64,000 bases of DNA from Aromatoleum toluvorans (GCF_012910905.1 NZ_WTVN01000003.1:1-64000), one strand, 5' to 3'. Positions 24,745-33,880 are shown, numbered from the stretch's first letter. Notes: generated from the letters alone by a model not told the origin. Numbers and translations are program-made.

Positions 24745-25641
24745 TCAGCGGCTCAGGACTTCGAGGATGTCGAGGAAGGATTCTTCGGCCGTGCGGCCGG
24801 AGGTGTCGATGATTGCGTCGGCCTTGCTGTACATGGCCGTGCGACCAGCCAGGATGCGCTTGAGATCCTCCATCGCCTCCTGGTTCCCGTTCATCGGGCG
24901 GTAGTCGCCCTGCGCCATCACCCGCGCCATATGTTCTTCCGGCGACGCGCGCAGCCAGATCGTGAAGCACGACGACAGCAACAGGTCGAAGTTGGCCGGC
25001 TCGGAAACGATGCTGCCGCCGGCGATGAGGACGAAGGCCTCGTTGTTCGCGACCACGGATTCCAGCCCGCGCCGCTCGTAGCGGCGATAGGCCGACTGGC
25101 CGTAGAGCGAGAAGATTTCCGAAAGATCCGCCCCCGCTTCCTGCTCGATCACTTTCGCCAGTTCGAGGAATGGCACCCCGAGATGGTCGGCGAGCATCGT
25201 GCCGAGTGTCGTCTTGCCGGCCCCGCGCAGGCCGATGAAAGCGATGCGCTGCCGCCTTGCCGTACGTCCGGTCGATTCCAGTTCGTTCTGCAGCAGGCGG
25301 CGCGCCCATTCGTGCGTCTTGGGCGGGAAGCGGCCCAGGTATTGCATCAGCAGGGTGAGCTCCGGCGACTGCTCGGGTTCTTCGCGCACGAGATCGACGA
25401 TCGGAAAGCCGAGGCCTTGCGCGATCTGTCGCAACAGGATGATCGAGATGTTGCCGTGCCCGGTTTCCAGCTGGGCAAGGTAGCGCTCCGATACGCCCGA
25501 CTGCTGCGCCAGCATCTTGCGCGTCATTCCCCGCTGCGCGCGCAGGTCGCGAATGCGGTCGCCGAGCATCAGCAGGTAGTTGTTTTCCTCTACCGACAGA
25601 TCCGGACGCTTGAGGCGCGACGAATTTTCATCGTTGGACAT
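24745..25641 (-). CDS. bzdR: BzdR transcriptional repressor (HTH-XRE plus shikimate-kinase-like domain)
   Basis: A 298-residue regulator. Residues about 25-85 form an XRE-type helix-turn-helix (LRAQRGMTRKMLAQQSGVSE and LAQLETGHGNIS, in part). A linker follows, and from about residue 130 the chain resembles shikimate kinase, with a Walker A loop GLRGAGKTTLG near 143. This two-domain architecture defines BzdR, which represses the bzdN promoter until benzoyl-CoA binds to the C-terminal domain. It is transcribed in the same direction as the operon, with a 476-base gap before bzdN. TGCA motifs upstream of its own -10 suggest autorepression. The kinase-like fold is thought to be a ligand-binding domain rather than an enzyme here. 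Confidence 0.95.
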   Translation of the reverse strand: MSNDENSSRLKRPDLSVEENNYLLMLGDRIRDLRAQRGMTRKMLAQQSGVSERYLAQLETGHGNISIILLRQIAQGLGFPIVDLVREEPEQSPELTLLMQYLGRFPPKTHEWARRLLQNELESTGRTARRQRIAFIGLRGAGKTTLGTMLADHLGVPFLELAKVIEQEAGADLSEIFSLYGQSAYRRYERRGLESVVANNEAFVLIAGGSIVSEPANFDLLLSSCFTIWLRASPEEHMARVMAQGDYRPMNGNQEAMEDLKRILAGRTAMYSKADAIIDTSGRTAEESFLDILEVLSR

Positions 25642-25681
25642 TTGGGGCTACCCCTTGAAAACGGCAATAAAGTGCCGATGA

Positions 25682-25719
25682 ATTATAGTGCGCAAGGTCG
25701 GGGCAGATTGCAACATGCA
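25682..25719 (-). promoter_or_regulatory. Probable bzdR promoter with TGCA motifs
   Basis: A perfect minus-strand TATAAT lies at 25687-25682, about 41 bases before the bzdR start. Two TGCA motifs (25709-25712 and 25716-25719) sit where a -35 region would be; TTGCAA at 25708-25713 is a -35-like hexamer but with a 20-base spacer, which is long. The TGCA overlap with the promoter fits autorepression by BzdR. Confidence 0.6.
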
Positions 25720-25836
25720 AACGTCGCTCGGGGCATTCGTACAAACCGCAGGAAATCGCGGTCAGGCGCCTGGGAAAAGGGGCGTGGCATCGTGGATGAT
25801 GCATATGGCATCATTCGCTTTTTTGCGAACGCATGT

Positions 25837-26313
25837 ATGAATTGCATGAATCGAGCACGAGCCCTTCTTCCCCTCCTCTTCTCGGCCGCCTTCGCATTCG
25901 TTCAACCCGCGCACTCCGGGCAGGTGTTCAAGTGCGTTGCCGACGGCAGTCGCGCCACCTATCAGGCCCTCCCCTGCCAGGCTGAAGGGGACCGCATGGA
26001 GTTGCGCGTGCACGATCCCGATCCGGGAGAACGCGCCGCAGCGCGAAAGCGGGCCGCCAAGGAGCAGCGCTTCGTCAGGACCGTCGAGGCGGAGCAGGAA
26101 GCCACGAGGCGCAGCGCGCAGGCGCAACAGGATCTGCGCGACAAGGAGCGGCAGGCGCGTGAATCGCGCTGCGCGGGCTATCTCCAGCGTGCCGAGCGAG
26201 CCGAAGCCGACGCGCGGACGCACGTGAAACGCAACCGCTACAAGCGCGACCACGAGTTGCGCGCGCGCACCCTGCGCGATCGGCACTTCACGGAATGCTT
26301 TGCGGCCGGTTGA
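25837..26313 (+). CDS. Secreted DUF4124-like protein
   Basis: A 158-residue protein (ATG at 25837; a second in-frame ATG at 25846 would give 155 residues and is equally possible). A signal peptide is clear: basic RAR, hydrophobic LLPLLFSAAFAF and a cleavage site near PAHSG. The mature start VFKCVADGSRATYQALPC resembles the DUF4124 domain, with its Cys pair and Thr-Tyr-Gln-x-x-Pro-Cys ending. The rest is a charged, Arg/Glu/Gln-rich helix, probably coiled coil, with a further Cys pair. The function is unknown; it is likely periplasmic. It runs divergently from bzdR. Confidence 0.75.
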   Translation: MNCMNRARALLPLLFSAAFAFVQPAHSGQVFKCVADGSRATYQALPCQAEGDRMELRVHDPDPGERAAARKRAAKEQRFVRTVEAEQEATRRSAQAQQDLRDKERQARESRCAGYLQRAERAEADARTHVKRNRYKRDHELRARTLRDRHFTECFAAG

Positions 26314-26337
26314 ACGGCCGCACGCTGCAAACAAGCG

Positions 26338-27735
26338 TCAGACGTAGCGGGCCATCCGGGCCAGTACGCGGTCGCGCCCGAGCACTTCGAGCACGGCGTC
26401 GATCGCCGGCGTCTGCGCCACGCCCAGCGTTGCCACGCGCAGCGGAATGGCGACCTGGGGCATCTTCAGTCCATGTTCGGCCATCGTGTCCTTGATCGCC
26501 TGGTTGAGCGCGGCCTTCTCCCACGGAGCGGATTCGAAGCGCGCCTTCAGGCTCGCAAGCGCGATGCGTGCCGCCTCGCCCAGGTGCTGCGCGATGAGTT
26601 CGGGCGCCGGATGCACCTCGACGCAGTACAGCTCGACCGAGTCGGCCAGTTCGTTGAGATTGGCGACACGCTCCTTGTACAGCGCGACAACCGATTCCAG
26701 TTCGGGCCCCGTTTCGGGATCGACACCGCGGCGGGCAAGCCGGCGCGAGACCTCGGCCGCAAGGTGCGCGTTGTCGGCCTGCTTGATGTAGTGCGCGTTC
26801 AGCCAGTTGAGCTTTTCAGTGTTGAACTGCGCGGCCGAGGGGGTGATGTGATCCAGGTCGAACCACTCGACGAACTGCTCGCGCGAAAAGATCTCGTCGT
26901 CGCCGTGACTCCAGCCGAGGCGGCCGAGGTAGTTCACGACCGCTTCGGGCAGATAGCCCTCGTCGTCGTACTGCATGACGCTGACGGCGCCATGCCGCTT
27001 CGACAGCTTGGTGCCGTCGTCGCCGAGGATCATCGACAGGTGCGCGTACAGCGGCACCTGCGCGCCGAGCGCCTGCAGGATGTTGATCTGGCGCGGCGTG
27101 TTGTTGACGTGGTCGTCGCCGCGGATCACGTGCGTGATCCCCATGTCGAGGTCGTCGACGACGACGCAGAAGTTGTAGGTCGGCGTGCCGTCGGCACGGG
27201 CGATCACGAGGTCGTCGAGTTCGGCATTCGCAATCTCGATGCGCCCCTTGACGAGGTCGTCCCAGGCGACCACGCCTTCTGCCGCGTTGCGGAAGCGCAC
27301 CACCGGCTTCACGCCCTCCGGCGGTGTCGGCAGGACCTTGCCCGGCTCGGGCCGCCAGCGGCCGTCATAGCGCGGCTTCTCCCCGCGGGCGCGCTGCTCC
27401 TCGCGAATGCGGTCGAGCTCCTCGGGCGACGTGTAGCAGTGATACGCCGTGCCGGCCGCCAGCATCTGCTGGATGACTTCCTTGTACCGGTCCATGCGCT
27501 GCATCTGGTAGAACGGCCCCTCGTCGGCGTCGAGCCCCAGCCAGGCCATGCCGTCGAGAATCGCCTGCACCGCCTCGGGCGTCGAGCGTGCGACGTCGGT
27601 GTCCTCGATGCGCAGGATGAACGTGCCGCCGTGCCGGCGTGCAAACGCCCATGAGAACAGCGCGGTACGCGCGCCGCCGATGTGAAGGTAGCCGGTGGGG
27701 CTGGGGGCGAAACGGGTGCGAACGTTGGAAGCCAT
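26338..27735 (-). CDS. gltX: Glutamyl-tRNA synthetase
   Basis: A 465-residue class I aminoacyl-tRNA synthetase that charges tRNA-Glu. The ATP-binding HIGH motif is seen in [16 protein letters not shown] near residue 10-25, and the KMSKS equivalent as KLSKRHG near 245. The helical anticodon-binding half follows. I start it at 27735 ([15 protein letters not shown]); the 44 residues available upstream run into the tRNA terminator and are not protein-like. The length is normal. It lies downstream of two tRNA genes on the same strand, separated by a terminator. Confidence 0.97.
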   Translation of the reverse strand: MASNVRTRFAPSPTGYLHIGGARTALFSWAFARRHGGTFILRIEDTDVARSTPEAVQAILDGMAWLGLDADEGPFYQMQRMDRYKEVIQQMLAAGTAYHCYTSPEELDRIREEQRARGEKPRYDGRWRPEPGKVLPTPPEGVKPVVRFRNAAEGVVAWDDLVKGRIEIANAELDDLVIARADGTPTYNFCVVVDDLDMGITHVIRGDDHVNNTPRQINILQALGAQVPLYAHLSMILGDDGTKLSKRHGAVSVMQYDDEGYLPEAVVNYLGRLGWSHGDDEIFSREQFVEWFDLDHITPSAAQFNTEKLNWLNAHYIKQADNAHLAAEVSRRLARRGVDPETGPELESVVALYKERVANLNELADSVELYCVEVHPAPELIAQHLGEAARIALASLKARFESAPWEKAALNQAIKDTMAEHGLKMPQVAIPLRVATLGVAQTPAIDAVLEVLGRDRVLARMARYV

Positions 27736-27824
27736 CGATGGGGACTCGGGACCGGATCTAAAGACGCGGATTCTACGCCGACCCTCCGCCACGGCGGAGG
27801 CGATGGCTGCAGGAATCCGCACGC

Positions 27825-27860
27825 AAAAATACAAAAGCCCTGAAACCGAAGCTCCAGGGC
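27825..27860 (-). terminator. Rho-independent terminator after the tRNA-Val genes
   Basis: GCCCTG (27837-27842) and CAGGGC (27855-27860) form the stem base, with additional pairing inside. On the minus strand the hairpin is followed by TTTTGTATTTTT. It lies 10 bases beyond the 3' end of the second tRNA gene and ends the tRNA transcript before gltX. Confidence 0.85.
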
Positions 27861-27869
27861 CTTGCATTG

Positions 27870-27944
27870 TGGTGGGCGGTACTGGGATCGAACCAGTGAC
27901 CCCTGCCGTGTGAAGGCAGTGCTCTACCGCTGAGCTAACCGCCC
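27870..27944 (-). tRNA. tRNA-Val (anticodon CAC), copy 2
   Basis: Minus-strand 75-base tRNA with encoded CCA. The acceptor stem GGGCGGT pairs with ACCGCCC, the D arm reads GCTCAGCGGTAGAGC, the anticodon stem CTGCC/GGCAG encloses loop TTCACAC (anticodon CAC, reading GTG codons), and the T arm contains GGTTCGATCCC. It is identical to the copy 27 bases upstream. Confidence 0.96.
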
Positions 27945-27971
27945 GGAATTCCGTGCGTCTTCGTCATCGAC

Positions 27972-28046
27972 TGGTGGGCGGTACTGGGATCGAACCAGTG
28001 ACCCCTGCCGTGTGAAGGCAGTGCTCTACCGCTGAGCTAACCGCCC
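27972..28046 (-). tRNA. tRNA-Val (anticodon CAC), copy 1
   Basis: Identical in all 75 bases to the neighbouring copy, with the same cloverleaf, CAC anticodon and encoded CCA. It is the promoter-proximal member of the pair. The two were probably produced by tandem duplication and are co-transcribed up to the terminator near 27825-27860. GTG is a very common Val codon in this GC-rich sequence, so an extra gene copy makes sense. Confidence 0.96.
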
Positions 28047-28259
28047 AGTGTGGCGAAGAGGCGCGATTGTAGTGGGACGGGAATTCTTTCGTCAAGCGCG
28101 GGAGGATATTCGCTTTGGCGAGTACCCGTCATATGTCGTATCACTGTCGCCGCGGAGCGGTGATCGCCCGTGGCTTCGCCGCCTTGTTCTCAATCGTGCC
28201 AAAATGTTACTCGACGTCCCTCGACGGATGTTGTTGAAAAATAATCAGGAGACAATCAA

Positions 28260-28769
28260 ATGGGAGTGGTTTTCGCGAAGACCGCGAAGGGACAGGAAGA
28301 ATTCGTCAGCCGCAGCGGAGGGCTGTCGCCGCGTGTGCGCAGGGTGCTGATTCTGGTCGATGGCCGGCGCACCGTCAGCGAGTTGCGCGAGCTGGTCGCG
28401 GCGGATGATCTGACGCATACGCTGGGATCGCTCGAGGAACTCGGGATGATCGAAGTGTCCCGACCGGAATCCGCATCCGCGGCCGGCCAGGAGCCTGTAG
28501 AGCCCCTGCCCTCGATCACGGCGTTTCGCGAGCTGCCCGCGGCACGCAATGCCAGGGAACTCGAAATGGCGCGGAACTTCATGATCAACACGCTGAAGAA
28601 CTTCTGCAGCCTGTACGGCCCGATCTCGCTGATGAGCAACATCAACTCGGCGGATTCGCACGAGGGTCTGCGCGACCTCTACCCCGAGTGGTATCGGCTC
28701 ATCGTGGACAGCCGCTCGGGCCGGCGCCGGGCGGAAGATCTGCGCAACGACCTGCTCAAGGTGCTTTGA
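28260..28769 (+). CDS. Conserved protein of unknown function with winged-helix-like N-terminus
   Basis: A 169-residue soluble protein. Residues about 18-65 (beginning GLSPRVRRVLILVDG) look like a small winged-helix domain of the type that reads RxxSELxxL..LxxLxxxGxI. The C-terminal part is helical and contains NFMINTLKNFCSLYGP and a charged end. I cannot assign a function. AGGAG lies 10 bases upstream of the ATG. It converges with the HDOD gene (9 bases apart). The 213-base gap before it, after the tRNA genes, holds no recognised signal. Confidence 0.75.
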   Translation: MGVVFAKTAKGQEEFVSRSGGLSPRVRRVLILVDGRRTVSELRELVAADDLTHTLGSLEELGMIEVSRPESASAAGQEPVEPLPSITAFRELPAARNARELEMARNFMINTLKNFCSLYGPISLMSNINSADSHEGLRDLYPEWYRLIVDSRSGRRRAEDLRNDLLKVL

Positions 28770-28778
28770 GGGGAAACC

Positions 28779-29714
28779 TCAATCGACCCACGACGAGGGC
28801 AGGGCCGTGATGACGGGTTTGGGCAGGCGCACCAGATCCGTCCATATCGGCAGTTCCGCCAGCGCATCCATGGCGAGTTTGCGCGTCTCTTCCGGCGTCA
28901 GGTCGAGAATGGCAGCGCGCAGATAGACCGTACCCACCGTCTCGGCATCGGGTTGCGCGGCCAGACAGGTTTCCGAAAGCCGGGTTGCGAGCTGCAGGCC
29001 GCAGGCGAGCCGGTAGGAGCGCGATTCGGGATCGAAGCCGCCGCCCTCGGGATCGCGCTGCCAGTACACGACATCGGCGAGCGCTGTCGGGATGCCCCAA
29101 TCCGCGAGCAGGACGGCGGATAGTTCGTGCCGGTCGAAACCGAAGGTCGCGATCTCGGCGGTTTCGACCGGTTCGGAGACGCGCGCGGCCTGTTCCAGGG
29201 TGAGGTCGAAGGTCGCGGGCGCGGCCGTGGCGAACGCGAGCGTGCCGATCTCGCTCAGCAGCCCCAGCGTGAACGCTTCCGCAGCGGGTAGATCGCCGCG
29301 GTGGGCGGCCACGGACTCCATCACGGCTGCGGTGAGGAGCGACGTGGTCCAGAACGCGTTGTAATTGAAGCGCTTCGAGGTCACCTTCGGCCGGTTCGCG
29401 ACCAGCGACAGCGCGACGGCGTGGGCGCGCACGATGTTCATGCCCAGGCGGATCACGGCCTGCTGGAGATCCAGCGAGCGCTCGGTGCGGCCGAAGCGGG
29501 CGGCGGACGCCGCGCGCAGCACGAAGCCTGAGAGCGCGGGGTCCGAGCGGATCACGCGCACGACGGCGTCGATGCGGACTTCGGGGTCGCGGGCGAGCTC
29601 GATCAGCTTCAGCGCGGCACCGCGCGGGCTCGGGAGTTCATCCGCAGCGAGCAGGAAGTCGCGGATGTTTCCGGTCACCTGTCCGCGATCACGCTGGGTG
29701 CTGGCTGAATTCAT
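28779..29714 (-). CDS. HDOD-domain protein
   Basis: A 311-residue protein with the HDOD domain (a HD-related output domain, usually without phosphodiesterase activity) from about residue 20 to 220. Typical landmarks are LPSPRGAALKLIELARDPEVR, VIRSDPALSGFVLRAASAA, and AVIRLGMNIVRAHAVALS (each read in part). HDOD proteins act as signalling adaptors in motility, biofilm or stress responses. The DUF1631 gene lies upstream on the same strand, 148 bases away, and may be functionally linked. Confidence 0.88.
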   Translation of the reverse strand: MNSASTQRDRGQVTGNIRDFLLAADELPSPRGAALKLIELARDPEVRIDAVVRVIRSDPALSGFVLRAASAARFGRTERSLDLQQAVIRLGMNIVRAHAVALSLVANRPKVTSKRFNYNAFWTTSLLTAAVMESVAAHRGDLPAAEAFTLGLLSEIGTLAFATAAPATFDLTLEQAARVSEPVETAEIATFGFDRHELSAVLLADWGIPTALADVVYWQRDPEGGGFDPESRSYRLACGLQLATRLSETCLAAQPDAETVGTVYLRAAILDLTPEETRKLAMDALAELPIWTDLVRLPKPVITALPSSWVD

Positions 29715-29862
29715 TCACGTTCTCTCTAGTGATGCGCAGGCGGTTGGCGTTGTTGCCGTATCGATGGCGCCAGCGTGCGCCTGCGTGGTTCTTCTTCCTG
29801 TCCTGCAGCTCGGCCGCGCCGCGGGCAGTTAGCTCCGCCGGCCGCCCTTTCCGCTCCAACGT

Positions 29863-32025
29863 TCAGCCTCGCAGCTCGTCCAGCACGTCGTCCACGACGC
29901 GGTCCAGCAGCGGTTCCTGATCGGCGGTTGTCGCCTCCCCGTTCGCAAAGCGTCGCGTCAGCTCCGCGCGCGTCAGGGCGAGTGCGCGCTGTCCCTGGCG
30001 ATTCGCGAACAGATACATGGTCCGCGCGGGACTGATCCAGGTGAGGCGCACGCGACGCACTTCGCCGGATTCGTCCCTGAGCTCCACCCAGCTGCCACGG
30101 GTGAGAAGGTCGAGTTCGAGCATTTCCGGGGTGGGATCGTCGCCGATGGGCTGAAGGCCCGGCAAGGGCCCGGCCCGACGTGCCGGCGCATTCGGCGGGG
30201 GCGGAGGTGCCGGCGGTGGCGCGGAGGCGATCGGGGCTTTCAGCGCGGCGGCGTGGCACTGCACGAGTTCGGAAAAGAACGCCTTCTGGCGAACCTCGTC
30301 GATCGCCGCCGTCGTCATTCCTGCCTTCAGGTTGCGCAGGATCACCGGGAGCTGCTTCACCATGCGCTGGCGCTCTTCCATGCTCTGCTTGGGCAGGACG
30401 CTCCACACGAGGTCGGCGCTTGCGGTGATGGCGCTGGTCCAGCGTTCGCTGTTGGCCGGCGGCGCGTTCGTGGCGCCGCTCTCGAGCGCGGCATGTGCCA
30501 GCACCCGCGTCCAGATGTCGCGGATGAAGTCCCGCACGACGGCAGGAAGTTCTTCGTTCGCGAGATGGCCCGCCATCGCGTCCTCACCGACCTTGCGGGC
30601 GAGGTCGATGCGCTCGCGTTCCTTGAGGCGCTCGGTCAGGGTGGCCGCGCGTTCGTCGGCGTAACGCTCCTGCTCGGTCAGGTAGTTCTCGAACTCCTGC
30701 AGGCAGGATGCAAACACGCTCGCGTCTTCCGCAAACTGGTTCTGGATGCGGACGACGGCCCCTTCGGCGGTGCGATACAGCGAGCTGTCCTCGGTCAGCG
30801 GGCCATCCCAGGTCACGCTCGCCTGCGCGAGGGAGTTGATCAGGCGTCGCGCCGGGTGGGCGCGGTTGGAGAAGAAGCCGTGATCCATCATGGCAAGCTT
30901 CAGCACCGGGATCTGCAGACGCCCGATCAGCCCCTTCATTGCATCGGGGACGCGCGAGTCGTCGAAAATGTAATCGAACAGGGTGGCGACGACATCGATG
31001 ACGATGCCGTCGATGGAATTTGCCTGTTTGCTGAGCCCGGCCTCGATCAGCGCGCTGATGATGTTGCCGGTCGCGTCCACGCCGGCCGGCAGGGCGAAGC
31101 TCTGGCCGCCGAACTGCAGGTCGCCCTGCCCTTGCTGCAGGCCGTTCAGCAACTGCATGAGGTCCGACGTTCCGGTGCGCTGTTTCCAGTCGTTTTTTTC
31201 GACTGCAGCCGCCTTGGCCGTGAAGATCTGCTTCACGAGGTCCGACGGATCGGGTTCTCCGGGGAGCACCACGTCCTTGCGCGCGGCCATCCGTTGCGAG
31301 GCCTTGCCACGGCGCGCCCGGGGGCGGACGTTGGGCATGACGCGCCGCGCCACCAGCAGCGCATTGACGTCGTGATAGACGGTCGACATCTCTCCGGCCA
31401 GTCGGCCGACCAGGAGCTCGAGCGCGGTCGCGCGCAGCCCGCCCGACGCGTCCTGCTCCCAGCAGATGTTCTTGAGCGCTTCGCAGATCGCCGCTGGTCC
31501 GATCGGATTCGCAGCCCCATCGATGTCGCTTTCGCCGAGCATGAAGGCGACCCGGGTCTGGAGGTCCTGGTTTTCGGCTTCGCACGCCCGTTCGAGGCGC
31601 GTGGCGAGATTCTTCACGGCGATCGTGGTGTCGATTTCCGTTTCGTCGACCAGTTTGAGCTCCGGAAAGAAACCCATCTCGCTCCCGCTCTCGTAGAAGG
31701 TGCTCGCGGCATTGGAGGTCTTGGCCCGTTCCTGGAACTGGTCCTCGAACCCCGTGCTGAAAGTGCGATCGATTTCCGCTCCGATGGTGTGCAGAAGTGC
31801 CAGCAACTCGATCAGCTTCTGGGCTTCCTCGGCGTTCTTCGCGGCCAGTCGGCGGGCCTGGAGTTCGTCGCGGAGCTCGCCGACCGACCGCGCGAGCGCT
31901 TCACGCACGCGCTGGCCGACGAAGTCGCGGCATTCGAGCAGGACACCCTGATGCGGACGGAAGGCGTCGGGTACTCCGGTCTGGCGCGTTAAATGTTCGT
32001 TGATCACGACATGCTCCGCTTTCAT
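29863..32025 (-). CDS. DUF1631-family protein
   Basis: A 720-residue, largely helical, acidic/charged soluble protein. The repeated helices, the N-terminal segment VLLECRDFVGQRVREAL and the central PVLKLAMMDHGFFSNRAHPARRL (in part) are typical of DUF1631. A Pro/Ala-rich linker (PPPAPPPPPN) near residue 600 leads to a small C-terminal domain (about 620-720) with TRGSWVELRDESG and RLTWISPARTMYLF, which resembles a PilZ-like beta-barrel; c-di-GMP binding is possible but the full motif is not convincing. I start at the ATG at 32025; a TTG five codons earlier is an alternative. Family function is unknown. Confidence 0.82.
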   Translation of the reverse strand: MKAEHVVINEHLTRQTGVPDAFRPHQGVLLECRDFVGQRVREALARSVGELRDELQARRLAAKNAEEAQKLIELLALLHTIGAEIDRTFSTGFEDQFQERAKTSNAASTFYESGSEMGFFPELKLVDETEIDTTIAVKNLATRLERACEAENQDLQTRVAFMLGESDIDGAANPIGPAAICEALKNICWEQDASGGLRATALELLVGRLAGEMSTVYHDVNALLVARRVMPNVRPRARRGKASQRMAARKDVVLPGEPDPSDLVKQIFTAKAAAVEKNDWKQRTGTSDLMQLLNGLQQGQGDLQFGGQSFALPAGVDATGNIISALIEAGLSKQANSIDGIVIDVVATLFDYIFDDSRVPDAMKGLIGRLQIPVLKLAMMDHGFFSNRAHPARRLINSLAQASVTWDGPLTEDSSLYRTAEGAVVRIQNQFAEDASVFASCLQEFENYLTEQERYADERAATLTERLKERERIDLARKVGEDAMAGHLANEELPAVVRDFIRDIWTRVLAHAALESGATNAPPANSERWTSAITASADLVWSVLPKQSMEERQRMVKQLPVILRNLKAGMTTAAIDEVRQKAFFSELVQCHAAALKAPIASAPPPAPPPPPNAPARRAGPLPGLQPIGDDPTPEMLELDLLTRGSWVELRDESGEVRRVRLTWISPARTMYLFANRQGQRALALTRAELTRRFANGEATTADQEPLLDRVVDDVLDELRG

Positions 32026-32201
32026 GGCGGTACGGGACAAGGGCGATGATGTCGCCCGCTTCCGGATGAAGCAAAAACTTATTCAGTTTGACACATTTTT
32101 GCACCCCGTCACCCACGAAACGACGCTGCGACGCGCCATGCGGGCCGTCGGCGCCCGGTGCGCCGCGAAATCTGCGGACATCGCCGCGGGGGAGTGCTCC
32201 G

Positions 32202-32207
32202 TATAAT
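32202..32207 (+). promoter_or_regulatory. Consensus -10 element upstream of the thioesterase gene
   Basis: A perfect TATAAT lies 39 bases before the ATG at 32247 and would give a leader of about 33 bases. I see no convincing -35 at the right distance, so an activator may be needed or the match may be chance. The remainder of the 206-base divergent gap shows only a TTGACA at 32088-32093 without a matching -10. Confidence 0.5.
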
Positions 32208-32246
32208 GATTACGGACCGGAGCGAAAACTCTTTAGCGATATTCAC

Positions 32247-32675
32247 ATGCCACGAATCAAGATCGACCTGCCCGAGCGTTTCACGTTCGCGACCGAAATC
32301 CCGGTACGCGCACATCATGTCAACTGGGCCGGCCATGTCGACAACGCGCAGCTGGTGGTATTGCTCTCCGAAGCGCGCATGGCCTATTTCGCCAGCCTGG
32401 GATACACGCAGGAGAACGTCGAAGGGGTCGGGACGATCGTCGCCGACATGGCCATCCAGTATGTATCGGAGGCCTTCGAGGGGGAGACGCTGGTCTTCGA
32501 CATGGCGGCCGACGACTTCAACAAGTACGGTGCCGATCTCGTCTGCCGCGTGCGCGATCGCGACGGCGGGCGGGAGGTTGCCCGGGCCAAGATCGGGTTC
32601 GTGTTCTTCGACTACGCGGCGCGCAGGATAGCGCCGGTGCCGGGGCGTTTCGCGGAGCGGGCCACGGCCGCCTGA
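32247..32675 (+). CDS. Hot-dog fold acyl-CoA thioesterase
   Basis: A 142-residue protein of the 4-hydroxybenzoyl-CoA thioesterase/YbgC-like class. The core motif VNWAGHVDNAQLVVLLSEAR near residue 28-47 (read in part) contains the Gly-His-Val-Asp-Asn helix start and the acidic residue at the end of the hot-dog helix, a variation on the usual YxxY-NxxYxxxFE pattern. Substrate is unknown; a role in hydrolysing short or aromatic acyl-CoAs is plausible given the genome's lifestyle but not shown. It ends 14 bases from the convergent sugar dehydrogenase gene. Confidence 0.8.
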   Translation: MPRIKIDLPERFTFATEIPVRAHHVNWAGHVDNAQLVVLLSEARMAYFASLGYTQENVEGVGTIVADMAIQYVSEAFEGETLVFDMAADDFNKYGADLVCRVRDRDGGREVARAKIGFVFFDYAARRIAPVPGRFAERATAA

Positions 32676-32689
32676 TTCGGGTGCCCTGC

Positions 32690-33880
32690 TCAGCCGGGGT
32701 CGAGCCGCAGGATCCGGCCGTCGGTTTCGTCGAGGAGATAGAGTTTCCCGTCGGGCCCCTGGCGCACGTCGCGAATCCGTTTGCCCAGTTCGGTGAGCAG
32801 GCGCTCCTCGCGGACGACCTTCTCGCCGTCCAGTTCGAGCCGCGCGAGCAGCTGGCCGCGCAGCGCACCGACGAAGAGGCTGCCCTTCCATTTCGGAAAC
32901 GCGTCGCCGGTGTAGAACGTCATTCCGGACGGCGCGATGGAGGGGATCCAGACGCGGACGGGCGGCACCACGTCGGCCCGTTCCGTCCCCTCGCCGATGC
33001 TGAATCCGGTGACGTACTCCTTGCCGTAGGTGATGACCGGCCAACCGTAGTTGCCGCCGGCGCGGACCACGTTTACCTCGTCTCCGCCCTGCGGCCCATG
33101 CTCGTGCGCCCACAGTTTTCCGGTGACGGGGTGCAGCGCCGCGCCCTGGACGTTGCGGTGGCCCCAGGACCAGATTTCCGGTTGGGCACCGGCTTTGCCT
33201 ACGAAGGGATTGTCCGGCGGGATGCCGCCGTCGGGGCGGATGCGGACGATCTTGCCGAGATGGCTCGCGAGATCCTGCGCGCTGTCCCGGTGGGAAAAGC
33301 GGTCGCCGAGGGTGACGAAGAGGTTGCCGTCGCGGTCGAACACCAGGCGCGATCCCCAGTGGTTGCGGCCATCGGGATCTTCGCGTTGGGCGAAGACGAC
33401 CTCGACGTTCTGCAGGCTGCGGGCGGTGTCGTCCAGCCGTGCGCGGGCGACTGCCGTGCGTGCGCCCTTCGATGTCGGTTGTGCGAAGGACAGCCAGATG
33501 AGGCGGTCGCGGGCGAAGTTCGGCCCGATGACGACGTCGAGCAAGCCGCCCTGCCCTGCGGCATGAACCCGGGGGACGTTCAGGATCGGCGCGGAAAGCT
33601 TTCCGTCGGGCGATACGATGCGCAGGCGTCCCGGGCGTTCGGTGACCAGCATGTTTCCGTCGGGCAGGAAGGCGAGCGACCAGGGCGTTTCCAGTCCGCG
33701 CGCGACTTCGGTAACGCGCACCGGCCCCGCTTCGCTGCGCACGACCGTCTGCGCTTCTGCGACAGGGGGAAGGCCGAAGAACGCGATCAGCGAGCACGTG
33801 GCGACGCAGCCCCGCCAGCGCCCCCATCGGCCTGCGCGTACGCCGGGCGCGGTCGGAGGTGACGACGAGAATCGATGCAT
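32690..33880 (-). CDS. PQQ-dependent sugar dehydrogenase (soluble, Asd/YliI type)
   Basis: A 396-residue exported beta-propeller enzyme. The start at 33880 has GGGAGA 7 bases before the ATG. An Arg-rich N-terminus with a hydrophobic stretch (CVATCSLIAFFG) and a likely cleavage site near AEAQT form the signal peptide. Landmarks of the family are ETPWSLAFLPDGNMLVTERPGRL (in part), GGLLDVVIGP, the conserved HxHG-type segment GHRNVQGAALHP and EHGPQGGDEVN. It would oxidise aldoses in the periplasm with PQQ and pass electrons to the respiratory chain. Confidence 0.9.
   Translation of the reverse strand: MHRFSSSPPTAPGVRAGRWGRWRGCVATCSLIAFFGLPPVAEAQTVVRSEAGPVRVTEVARGLETPWSLAFLPDGNMLVTERPGRLRIVSPDGKLSAPILNVPRVHAAGQGGLLDVVIGPNFARDRLIWLSFAQPTSKGARTAVARARLDDTARSLQNVEVVFAQREDPDGRNHWGSRLVFDRDGNLFVTLGDRFSHRDSAQDLASHLGKIVRIRPDGGIPPDNPFVGKAGAQPEIWSWGHRNVQGAALHPVTGKLWAHEHGPQGGDEVNVVRAGGNYGWPVITYGKEYVTGFSIGEGTERADVVPPVRVWIPSIAPSGMTFYTGDAFPKWKGSLFVGALRGQLLARLELDGEKVVREERLLTELGKRIRDVRQGPDGKLYLLDETDGRILRLDPG

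Noticed and set aside
24412-25800. Possible N-terminal extension of the DUF4124-like gene running across bzdR on the other strand
   Set aside because: The only protein-like part is after 25837, where a signal peptide begins; the upstream part mirrors bzdR and its promoter.
27870-28046. Direct repeat that could be mistaken for a CRISPR or insertion-sequence repeat
   Set aside because: Each unit folds as a complete tRNA-Val cloverleaf with encoded CCA; there are only two units.
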